A stretch of DNA of 64,000 nucleotides from an uncultured Coriobacteriaceae bacterium (GTDB lineage Bacteria; Actinomycetota; Coriobacteriia; Coriobacteriales; Atopobiaceae). The stretch is from the NCBI GenBank assembly GCA_902793465.1, contig CADBDT010000005.1:1-64000 (forward strand), in the 5' to 3' direction. How positions within the stretch are numbered: position 1 is the first letter of the stretch; each line of letters opens with the position of its first letter. Of the stretch, positions 34,323 through 41,605 are shown piece by piece. The translations under genes were made by a program, and so were the position numbers. The notes beneath the pieces were generated by a model. That model was given only the letters and a program-made list of their open reading frames with translations, was not told where the DNA came from and did no database searches.

Positions 34323-34970
34323 CTACGTATTGCGTCGGCTGGCATACATCTCTGCAAACGACTTGCCCTGGTCGTCGGGGTCTAAGTCGACACTCTGAGC
34401 GCTTTCGCGCCACGAGCTGTCAACGGGGAGCAACTCAAATGCAATGTTGTGCTGTTGCCACTCGTATGCCATGTCTTGGGCGTCCCTAAACGACTCCATG
34501 TCGCTGCCGTGGATGGGGTGCTCGTCCAAGAGCGCCTGGCAAATAAGAACGATGTCGTCGTGGTTCGTAATCTTGTATGAGTCGTACACCTTCCAGGTGT
34601 CGGGCTCGTAATATGCGTCAAACGCCTCGTTGCCGTAGGTAAACGCGTAGTATTGGCCTTCGTCGTCCAACGCATGGAGGCCAATGTCGGCGGATGACGT
34701 GAGCAGCGAAGTGGACTGCTCTTGCCCCTCGCTTTGTGTCTCGCTCTGGGTCGACTCGGTTGGCTGGGACTCTAAGTGATCGGACTCTGTGGGCTCAGGC
34801 TCTTGTTGCGATGCGGAGGAAGCGGGCTTGTCGTCAAAGCTCTCGACCGACGTAATGGGGTGGGAGCACCCCGCGAGCCCGCATGGAAACTGCAAGGCAA
34901 GGAAGAGAGCGCAGGCAGTTGCGAGGCCGCGCTTACTGCAACTGTGCCATGGGTTCCGTGCGTCGTGCAT
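34323..34970 (-). CDS. lipoprotein of unknown function
   Basis: 215 residues with a signal peptide ending in the lipobox GLAGC, a Glu/Ser/Gln/Thr-rich low-complexity linker (about 45-90), and a C-terminal globular part rich in Asp and Tyr (about 95-215). I recognise no family. The region upstream to 35237 (about 265 bases) contains its promoter area and nothing else that I can name. Confidence 0.65.
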   Translation of the reverse strand: MHDARNPWHSCSKRGLATACALFLALQFPCGLAGCSHPITSVESFDDKPASSASQQEPEPTESDHLESQPTESTQSETQSEGQEQSTSLLTSSADIGLHALDDEGQYYAFTYGNEAFDAYYEPDTWKVYDSYKITNHDDIVLICQALLDEHPIHGSDMESFRDAQDMAYEWQQHNIAFELLPVDSSWRESAQSVDLDPDDQGKSFAEMYASRRNT

Positions 34971-35237
34971 GCGCCTAGCCCTTCATGAGTGTTTGTGCTT
35001 GTAAAGATATTATAAACACGTTATGCGTTACTAGCTTGATTGGCATTGTTAACCTGCAGAAGCTTCGCTATCCTTGTCCATCGATTTTTATGTCCTGCTA
35101 CTCCCGCACAAGAAAAAGCTCTTTGGATACGTGGATAAAGAGACAAGCGCGAAGGATTTGACGCTTCTTTAGGGACAGGAAGTCGCTTGACGTAACAGGG
35201 CGCCTCGGATGGAACCCAAGGCAAATAGTAACAAGAA

Positions 35238-36803
35238 CTACTGTGACTCCGGATATTCCTTCGTGCGCACAAGCTCCGTCTGCCGAAGAAGCTCTACGGC
35301 CCTTTTGCCAGAGGTCGTAGTCATAAGCTCATTGCGTTCCTCTGGTGTCATCCGAGAGAGGGGTCCATACAGAGATACAGAAAGCTCGTCGTTACCGTCC
35401 TTCTCCCAGCGCCTGCCCATTACGCGAGGGGCAACATAGGCAAATATCTCTGGGAACTCTCCGCAGTGTTCGTGGAAGAGGGAGCCGGATTCCCTTCTTG
35501 CGTCCGAAGCGCAGCCACCGCGGCACAAGAACACGTACGGGCAAACCATGCACGCCTCCATCCTGGTCGATGTTCGCAGGCGCCACCTAGCCTTGGCGAA
35601 GCCGTACGCGAATCTCTTGGACTCCTCGTCCACGTACCCGACGGAATCTACGTCCATACCCACCAAGTCCCAACAGGCGTGCACCTTGCCCTCGGGATCG
35701 ACGACCAAAGCACCCGACTCTGCACCGCAGTAGGTGTTGTGGCAGATGGGATAGCGCTCCTTAGTCGCCATCTCCTCCAGATTGCCCATGGCCATACTGT
35801 ACTGGCTCTGGAGATCCAGCGCCTCGATGGGTGGGATGCCCGTGGCAACAATCGCGTCCATCACCTCCTGCTCGGTTACGCGGGTAGGGGAGCTCGGATC
35901 CTCCGAGACTGCCTTGAAGTAGTACGAGAAGCTGCCCCGCCTCTCCTCAGTGTCGCTGCCCTCGTATTTGGAATCCGTAAGTCCACGTGCGGTGAGGTCG
36001 GCAATCAAGTCTGGGATGCCGTTTATATTGTCGCGGTTGACATTTACACGCAGCTGCACGTTTACGCCCCGGTCCAGGGCAAGGCGGACGTTGCTCATAA
36101 TACGGTCGTAGGTGGGCACGCCATCCCGGTGACGCCGTCGGCAGTCGTTCTGCTCGCCAACGCCATCCACTGTGACTTGCAGGCGGCTGAACTCAAACTC
36201 CTCCAGCAAGTCCAGGTATCCCTCCAGGTCGTAGCCGTTTGTTACCGCCGTTATCTTAAGGCCCATCTGGTGCGCGTGCGCGCAGATGTTGCGAACGACG
36301 TCCTCGTTGCCCTCCATGAGTGGCTCCCCACCATAGAGCATGCACGCGTTTATGCGGTACCCCTCGTCTTGCATCTTTTGGAGGCCCCCGAACGTGGCCT
36401 CCACCATTTCTGGCCTCATCCTGCGGCTCAGCCATTCCTGCCCGCGTGCGAGCCGATGGCTCTCAAAGCAGTAGGGGCAACGAAAGTTGCAGTCGTAGGT
36501 CGGCAGGATTGCAAGGGTCGTTTCGCTCCTTGCCAGAGTCCTGTCGTAGACGTTGCCGAGCAGGCTAACGTCATCTTGCTCCTCCTGAGGGGTCTTGCGC
36601 GTAATATGCCCTCGTGCGGCAAGTCTCTCCCTCGCGGGGACGGGCAGCTCGTCCAGGTTGTTGCCAAGCAGCCGTGTGGCCGTGCTCTCGTCCACCACGT
36701 CGACAGACCCGTACAGTCCGTTGACGAGGAGCCTTTTTCCCTCAATCGGTTGCTCGTCCGAACCGATGAGCGGCAGGATGATCTCGTACGTGCTTACCCT
36801 CAT
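35238..36803 (-). CDS. radical SAM/SPASM peptide maturase
   Basis: ATG 36803 follows GAGGAGG; the longer open frame is not used. 521 residues. Residues 1-90 form a small N-terminal domain of the kind that often binds the precursor leader. The radical SAM cluster motif is C105-x3-C109-x2-C112 (CNFRCPYC). YGGEPLMEG and VTVDG are SAM/core motifs. A SPASM domain follows (about 370-470) with CHNTYCGAESG, HACW, CMVCPYVFLCRGGC and HC, enough Cys for two auxiliary clusters. Such enzymes install thioether, C-C or related crosslinks in RiPP precursors. It is the last gene of a leftward operon whose first gene encodes a Cys-rich Nif11 precursor, so a ranthipeptide- or sactipeptide-like product is expected. 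Confidence 0.9.
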   Translation of the reverse strand: MRVSTYEIILPLIGSDEQPIEGKRLLVNGLYGSVDVVDESTATRLLGNNLDELPVPARERLAARGHITRKTPQEEQDDVSLLGNVYDRTLARSETTLAILPTYDCNFRCPYCFESHRLARGQEWLSRRMRPEMVEATFGGLQKMQDEGYRINACMLYGGEPLMEGNEDVVRNICAHAHQMGLKITAVTNGYDLEGYLDLLEEFEFSRLQVTVDGVGEQNDCRRRHRDGVPTYDRIMSNVRLALDRGVNVQLRVNVNRDNINGIPDLIADLTARGLTDSKYEGSDTEERRGSFSYYFKAVSEDPSSPTRVTEQEVMDAIVATGIPPIEALDLQSQYSMAMGNLEEMATKERYPICHNTYCGAESGALVVDPEGKVHACWDLVGMDVDSVGYVDEESKRFAYGFAKARWRLRTSTRMEACMVCPYVFLCRGGCASDARRESGSLFHEHCGEFPEIFAYVAPRVMGRRWEKDGNDELSVSLYGPLSRMTPEERNELMTTTSGKRAVELLRQTELVRTKEYPESQ

Positions 36804-36855
36804 GGAGCCTCCTCGTAGGCGCGCCCTTGCATCTGTGCGGCGATAGGGTCTAAAA

Positions 36856-37785
36856 CTAGTCTTTTGGATAGAGCCGGTGCAGGGGATATGGGGTCTGCTG
36901 CAGGTAGGCCTTTGCCTCCGACACCTTACCGTTCTCGAAGCCCAGTTTGTAGTGGCTGATGGTTGTCTGGATAAAGGGGTCGGCATCCGGCGGGATTCGG
37001 ACCCAGCGGTGCAGTGCGTCGCCCTTCTGCGGCAGGCAGAGGCCGGAACGCTCCAAGCGATAGACCATCCTGTCCACGAGCCTAGGGTGTCGCCACCTGG
37101 GCCCGAGCTCGACGCTCGTCTTTTGTCGAATGCCCCGCTCGTCCAAGTCGAGGTTCACGCCCATCCACTCCATGTCCGCGTAAGCGGCGAGCGTGGTGGC
37201 CAGCGCCTTTGTGTCGCCGGGCCAGCAGATGGTCTGCATGGTCTCGGGGACTTGCTCCCAGTCCAAGAACATGAGCACGATGCGCAGGCTGTTTTCTTCC
37301 CCAGGTCGTGCCATAGCGCCAATCTGCTTAACGCACACACCCTGAGGCAACCGCTCTATCACGTCCAGGAGTCCTTGCCTTAGGCGACTCGTCCTGCCCA
37401 CGCCTGCAACAAATTCGAGGGCCTGGTCCCACCACGCAACGGGATACTCCTCGTCGGAGGCCGCCCAGGTGTTGAGGAACAGGCAAGGAGAGACTTCCCC
37501 TGGCTCGCAAAATGCCTGGTAGTCCATCTCAAACCAGATGGCGGACCCAGGAAAGGGGGAGCCGTCGGTTGTGCATAGGATGTAGTCCACGTTGCGCTGC
37601 TGGCTGCCGAGGCGAACCTCCAACCCAGCCCTAGAAGACCGTAGCTCGCCGTACTGTGCCTCCACGTTGTCCAACGCAGCTAGGCACTCCTCGTCTACCA
37701 GCTCGTGGATGGACGAGGAGTGCTTGCGAAGGTGATTAAGGTACTCCTTTGCTGGCAGCCAACGCTCGTAGGCATTGATTATCAA
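36856..37785 (-). CDS. RiPP-locus protein of unknown family
   Basis: The proposed TTG start at 37785 overlaps the precursor stop (ATTGA), a layout for translational coupling; there is no separate ribosome-binding site. The 309-residue product has no membrane helix or known motif. Recognisable segments are QIGAMARPG (about 150-160), GVNLDLDERG (about 206-215) and YKLGFENG...AKAYL near the C-terminus (about 281-296). The same segment order is present in the protein at 25254-26273, also next to a Nif11 gene. It may be a second tailoring enzyme or a leader-binding partner. The strand-rich pattern weakly recalls ABBA prenyltransferases of the cyanobactin type; this is speculation. Confidence 0.7.
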   Translation of the reverse strand: MIINAYERWLPAKEYLNHLRKHSSSIHELVDEECLAALDNVEAQYGELRSSRAGLEVRLGSQQRNVDYILCTTDGSPFPGSAIWFEMDYQAFCEPGEVSPCLFLNTWAASDEEYPVAWWDQALEFVAGVGRTSRLRQGLLDVIERLPQGVCVKQIGAMARPGEENSLRIVLMFLDWEQVPETMQTICWPGDTKALATTLAAYADMEWMGVNLDLDERGIRQKTSVELGPRWRHPRLVDRMVYRLERSGLCLPQKGDALHRWVRIPPDADPFIQTTISHYKLGFENGKVSEAKAYLQQTPYPLHRLYPKD

Positions 37786-38102
37786 TCGCGGGTCCAGTCT
37801 TTTGTCTGACAGGGATTGTCGGCCTCTGTCCGGCATGGGACCTTGTTCCCGCATTCGAACCCTTGGTTGCTCGGGCACTTTACGATGCCGTAGCATTCCC
37901 TGCAGAACCCACCGGCGGCTGAGTCCAGGTCGTCTAAGGTGAGCGGCTTGCTGGAGAGCTCGTCCAAATATGCCTGTGCCTCCTCGGCGGTAAGATCTAT
38001 GTCGTTTTCTTTTGCCAGTGCGAGGAGCTCCTCCACACTCTCGCAGGCCTCTGCCTTTTGGATAAGCTCCGGGGTCAACTCCTTGCCGCTGTAGTCTGCC
38101 AT
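37782..38102 (-). CDS. Nif11-leader RiPP precursor with six-Cys core
   Basis: ATG 38102 follows GAAGGGAGAAC. In the 106-residue peptide, the leader (1-65) is Nif11-like: LTPELIQKAEACESVEELLA, an acidic helix, then SAAGG at 61-65, a double-glycine cleavage site. The core F66-D106 has Cys at 67, 70, 76, 84, 90 and 98 and ends KDWTRD. The spacing (x2, x5, x7, x5, x7) is suited to multiple thioether links. It is the first gene of a three-gene operon with an unknown protein and a SPASM maturase. There is no transporter or protease in the operon; the nearest C39-like protein is at 53987-54517. A TTGACA at 38141-38146 (minus strand) may belong to its promoter. Confidence 0.88.
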   Translation of the reverse strand: MADYSGKELTPELIQKAEACESVEELLALAKENDIDLTAEEAQAYLDELSSKPLTLDDLDSAAGGFCRECYGIVKCPSNQGFECGNKVPCRTEADNPCQTKDWTRD

Positions 38103-38393
38103 AGGACTGTTCTCCCTTCATATGTGGTTGAGTTTTTGGCTGTCAACCTACGTTCCTTCCGCATTGCGCAAAAAACGAAATGCACTACATGGAGCAAGCG
38201 TGGTAAATCTCCCGTCTAAGGTACCATATGCGTGCATGTTCGTGGAGGGCAGTTCGTCTTTGGGCAGCTCGTAGACGTGTGAGGGGCTCTCGATACGGGT
38301 CCGTTTTGTTATCCGGGTGTAGCGCAAATACTATCCGCCTCAGTCGCGAGCCGCGTATAATAACTGCAATATCGTTGCCAGGAGGTGACAAAC

Positions 38394-38870
38394 ATGGATG
38401 CTGAGCGAGCCAACGTAGCCGACACAGACGAGCTTGTGGAGCTGAGGGTCGCGTATCTTACCGAGGATATTGGTGTGCTCGACGGAGCCGACGAGGCTGC
38501 CATAAGGCGCGGCCTCCCAGACTACTTTGCGGCGCATCTTGGCCGCGACCTCCACGTGTACGTGGTCAGGGAGGGAGGGCGCATTGCCTCTTGCGCCTTT
38601 TTGGTAGTAATCGAGAAGCCCATGAGCCCCGCCTTTATGAGCGGCCGGACGGGCATCGTGCTCAACGTATATACCCAGCCCGACTGCAGGCGAAGGGGAT
38701 ATGCCAAGCAGGTTATGGAAGCATTGCTAGACGATGCCGTCGAGTTGGGTTTATCTGTGGTGGATCTTCAGGCAACCGACGATGGCTACCCGCTCTACCG
38801 GTTGGTCGGGTTCGAGGACGACAAGACGGGCTATCCCCATATGAAATGGTTCAATCGCTGTAGGACTTAA
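38394..38870 (+). CDS. GNAT-family N-acetyltransferase
   Basis: ATG 38394 has AGGAGGTGA at ideal distance; GTG 38385 lies inside that site. 158 residues with IVLNVYTQPDCRRRGYAKQV (acetyl-CoA loop) and a C-terminal LYRLVGFEDD. Its stop is four bases before the metallo-hydrolase gene, so the two form an operon. TATAAT at 38356-38361 is a likely -10. Confidence 0.85.
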   Translation: MDAERANVADTDELVELRVAYLTEDIGVLDGADEAAIRRGLPDYFAAHLGRDLHVYVVREGGRIASCAFLVVIEKPMSPAFMSGRTGIVLNVYTQPDCRRRGYAKQVMEALLDDAVELGLSVVDLQATDDGYPLYRLVGFEDDKTGYPHMKWFNRCRT

Positions 38871-38873
38871 GCT

Positions 38874-39674
38874 ATGAAGCTCACGATGCTCGGAACCGGA
38901 AACGCGCTTGTTACTGAGTGCTATAACACCTGCTTTGTCCTGGACGATGGGGAAGAGTGCCTTATGGTGGACGGGGGAGGTGGCAGTGGCATCCTGGCCC
39001 AGCTCAAGCACGCAGGCTTTGACTGGATGGACATGCGCCACATTTTTGTTACGCACAAGCACATGGACCACCTGCTCGGCGTCGTGTGGATGGTTCGCAC
39101 GATCTGCCAATTTATGGAGCACGGCGCCTATGAGGGCGAGGCTTGGATCTACTCGCACGCCGAGGTGCTAGACCTCTTGCGCGACATTGCGGGCAAGCTC
39201 CTGCGGGACAAGGATGCGGCTCACATTGACGAGCGACTACACATGGTGGAGGTTAGTGACGGAGAGACCCTCAACGTCATTGGCCACCGGACTACGTTCT
39301 TCGACATCGGCTCTACCAAGGCAAAGCAGTTTGGCCTCTCGATGGAGCTGGACGAGGGCCGTCGCCTCGTGTGCTGCGGAGACGAGCCGCTAAGCGACGC
39401 CGGTCGCCCCTTTGCCAGAGACGCCGAGTGGATGCTCCACGAGGCCTTTTGCCTCTACTCGCAGGCTGACTTGTTTGACCCTTACGAGAAACATCACTCC
39501 ACTGTCAAGGACGCCTGCAAGATTGCGGAGGAGCTTGGCGTAAGAAATTTGCTGCTTTACCACACCGAGGACAAGACCCTCGCTCGGCGTAAGGAGCTCT
39601 ACGCCGCCGAGGGCAAGCCGTACTTCTCGGGAAACCTGTGGATCCCCGACGACCTGGAGTCTGTCGAGCTATAG
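38874..39674 (+). CDS. metallo-beta-lactamase-fold hydrolase (RNase Z-like)
   Basis: 266 residues with the MBL metal-binding motif THKHMDHLLG near residue 60, the further His/Asp ligands (CCGDEPLS, LLYHTEDK) and an N-terminal LGTGNALVTECYN. This is the RNase Z/phosphodiesterase-like branch. It is probably a phosphodiesterase; the substrate is unknown. It shares an operon with the acetyltransferase upstream and is followed by the 73-bp repeat array. Confidence 0.85.
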   Translation: MKLTMLGTGNALVTECYNTCFVLDDGEECLMVDGGGGSGILAQLKHAGFDWMDMRHIFVTHKHMDHLLGVVWMVRTICQFMEHGAYEGEAWIYSHAEVLDLLRDIAGKLLRDKDAAHIDERLHMVEVSDGETLNVIGHRTTFFDIGSTKAKQFGLSMELDEGRRLVCCGDEPLSDAGRPFARDAEWMLHEAFCLYSQADLFDPYEKHHSTVKDACKIAEELGVRNLLLYHTEDKTLARRKELYAAEGKPYFSGNLWIPDDLESVEL

Positions 39675-39692
39675 AGCTTGTTGTCGGCCATT

Positions 39693-40256
39693 GCACGCAA
39701 TGGCGTGCATTTCCGCTTAGCCTGGCCTCCCAAACGCACGTGGGTGCGTGGTGTATTGCCCGACTGCACGCAACGACGTGCGTTTCCGCTGCGCCTGGCC
39801 ACCCAAACGCACGTGGCTGCGTACAGTGCCGCCTGACTGCACGCAACGACGTGCATTTCTTCCGCCGGCGGCTGTCGAAACGCACGTAACTGCGTGTAGT
39901 GCCGCACCACACCACGCAACGACGTGCATCTCGTCCACTGGCGGCTGCCCAAACGCACGTGGGTGCGTGGTGTTGTCAGCTATTACACGCAATGGCGTGT
40001 ATTTCCGCTTAGCCTCGCCACCCAAACGTACGTAGCTGCGTGGTGTATTGCCTGACTACACGCAATGGCGTGCATTTCCTCTGCCGGCGGCTGCCCAAAT
40101 GCACGTAGCAGCGTGGTGTATTACCTGACTGCACGCAAAGACGTGCATTTCCTCTGCCGGCGGCTGCCCAAACGCACGTGGCTGCGCGGTGTTGCCAGCC
40201 ATTGCACGCAACGACGTGCATTTCCTCCACTGGCGGCTGTCGAAACGGCATACCCC
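39693..40256. repeat. tandem array, exact 73-bp period, eight hairpin units
   Basis: Units start at 39693, 39766, 39839, 39912, 39985, 40058, 40131 and 40204 (the last truncated). Each has a word like GCACGCAACGACGTGCATTT and, 39 bases on, its inverted copy like AAACGCACGTGGCTGCGTGG, giving a ~20-bp stem, a ~19-base loop and a ~14-base linker. Units are 75-95 percent alike by eye; loops fall into about three types (TTAGCCTGGCC, GCCGGCGGCTG, CCACTGGCGGCTG) and linkers into two. The period is not a multiple of three, so it is not coding. It fills the gap between convergent genes. Confidence 0.9.
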
Positions 40257-40819
40257 TAGTCGTTATCCCGATCAATCGCCAGATAGCAAGCAGGTATGTG
40301 GTCCGCGAGCCAGGTGGAGTCGTTGCCGCAATAGAATGCGATTCCGTCGCGAGCCGCGCGCGAGGCGTCTATGGTAAGGATAACGGTTTGGCCGCCATGG
40401 CGTGCGCCCACCTGGTGTGCCGTGGGAACGTCGGTAGAAAGGTGTACCTTTTGCCGTCCCATGGGTTGCAGTCCCTCGCGCATTATGGATTCGAGCCGCA
40501 CTTTGGTTGTTCCGTGATAGAGAACGGCGGGCGGCTCGCTGCGGTCATAGGCCTCCCGCACAGGAATGGAGTGCCCGTAGCGCGCCCTTATGCGTCCGTT
40601 CTCCACGGCAAAGCGCTGCTTTGAGCCATGCTCTACCACCTGCATAATGTCGTCTTCATCCAGCATGCGGGGCCATCCACCGCGGCTGTTGAGGGCATCG
40701 ATAAGCGTCTGCAGCTCTACGCTGCCGTCTGATGCCAACGCAATGCCAATGCGCTCCGGTCGATGCCTAAGCGCCTTGGACATCGCCTTGCTCAGGCTCG
40801 TGTAGTTAACATCGACCAT
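40256..40819 (-). CDS. kptA: RNA 2'-phosphotransferase (KptA/Tpt1)
   Basis: ATG 40819 follows GGAGGGATTG. At 187 residues it is the normal length. The N-terminal winged helix has SKAMSKALRHRPE (catalytic Arg/His). The C-terminal ADP-ribosyltransferase-like half has LYHGTTKVRLESIMREGL, VHLSTD and a later Arg. The enzyme removes a 2'-phosphate using NAD+; in bacteria without tRNA introns its natural substrate (perhaps RtcB-independent repair ends or ADP-ribosylated RNA) is unclear. The stop codon touches the edge of the 73-bp array. Confidence 0.92.
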   Translation of the reverse strand: MVDVNYTSLSKAMSKALRHRPERIGIALASDGSVELQTLIDALNSRGGWPRMLDEDDIMQVVEHGSKQRFAVENGRIRARYGHSIPVREAYDRSEPPAVLYHGTTKVRLESIMREGLQPMGRQKVHLSTDVPTAHQVGARHGGQTVILTIDASRAARDGIAFYCGNDSTWLADHIPACYLAIDRDND

Positions 40820-40891
40820 CAATCCCTCCAACCGCACCCTTAGTAGATAAGTCCTTACACCATTTGGCCAACGACGCCCAGCGGGGCGAAT

Positions 40892-40920
40892 CACAAATAG
40901 GGGACTGTCCCTTATGTGTG
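40892..40920. repeat. palindrome CACAAATAGGGGAC / GTCCCTTATGTGTG
   Basis: A hairpin just beyond the sdhB stop (leftward), so it can act as its terminator. It resembles the palindromes at 48601-48637 and 50255-50292. Confidence 0.55.
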
Positions 40921-40933
40921 TTTCGCAACGATT

Positions 40934-41605
40934 CTAACGGTTGAGCTTTGCCATCGAAGCGATGGTGGGAATATCCATGGGGCAAACGTCCATGCAGGTG
41001 AGCGACTTGGAGCAGGTGTTTCCAAAGTGGTGCGCGTACACCTTTTTTATGTCGCGCGACTTCTGGCGGTTTCTTGCGTATACCAAATAGCAGTCATTGG
41101 CAAACACCGCACCAAAAAAGCTGTTGCCGTTTGTGTAGTTGGGGCATATTTCCAGGCACAGGCCGCATTTAAGGCACTTGGCCGCATCGTACTGGTGAGA
41201 GAAGCTCTGGTTGCCCAATGGTTGGTAGGCGCCAATATAAACGTCACACCGCTTAAGGTTGTGGTGGATGGAGGTGCGGTCCACCGCGAGGTCGCGGATT
41301 ACAGGGAACTTGGTTAGCGGGCGAAGCACCACCTCGTTGCCCTCGAGGTCCTTCAAAAAGGTGTCGCACGCAAGGGCTGGCATTCCGTTTATAACCATGG
41401 CACAGGCGCCGCACGCACCTTGAAGGCAGGAGCATTCCCATGCTATGCGCCGCGTCTTTTGGCCAGCATCGTTTACGATGTCGTCGCTGTAGTTAAGGTG
41501 GTCGAGCATCCCAGCCACAGATGCGTCCTGTGGTCCGTCGTATTCGAAGGACTCCCAATACTGCTCACTGGTGGGGGACTCCTGTCGCAGGATCCTAACT
41601 TTCAT
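40934..41605 (-). CDS. sdhB: succinate dehydrogenase/fumarate reductase iron-sulfur subunit
   Basis: ATG 41605 follows AAGGAGCGGG. 223 residues with the three cluster motifs of the family: [2Fe-2S] CSCLQGACGACAMV with a later Cys, [4Fe-4S] CLKCGLCLEICP, and [3Fe-4S] CSKSLTCMDVCP. It passes electrons between the flavoprotein and the membrane cytochrome. The start overlaps the end of the flavoprotein gene by 11 bases. Confidence 0.95.
   Translation of the reverse strand: MKVRILRQESPTSEQYWESFEYDGPQDASVAGMLDHLNYSDDIVNDAGQKTRRIAWECSCLQGACGACAMVINGMPALACDTFLKDLEGNEVVLRPLTKFPVIRDLAVDRTSIHHNLKRCDVYIGAYQPLGNQSFSHQYDAAKCLKCGLCLEICPNYTNGNSFFGAVFANDCYLVYARNRQKSRDIKKVYAHHFGNTCSKSLTCMDVCPMDIPTIASMAKLNR

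Noticed and set aside
35466-36818. Long rightward ORF (450 codons) opposite the radical SAM gene
   Set aside because: Antisense shadow of the maturase; nothing recognisable in its translation.
39693-40256. CRISPR array
   Set aside because: Regular spacing invites this, but the repeated part varies, alternates in orientation, the intervening loops are themselves repeated types rather than unique spacers, and no cas gene is present.
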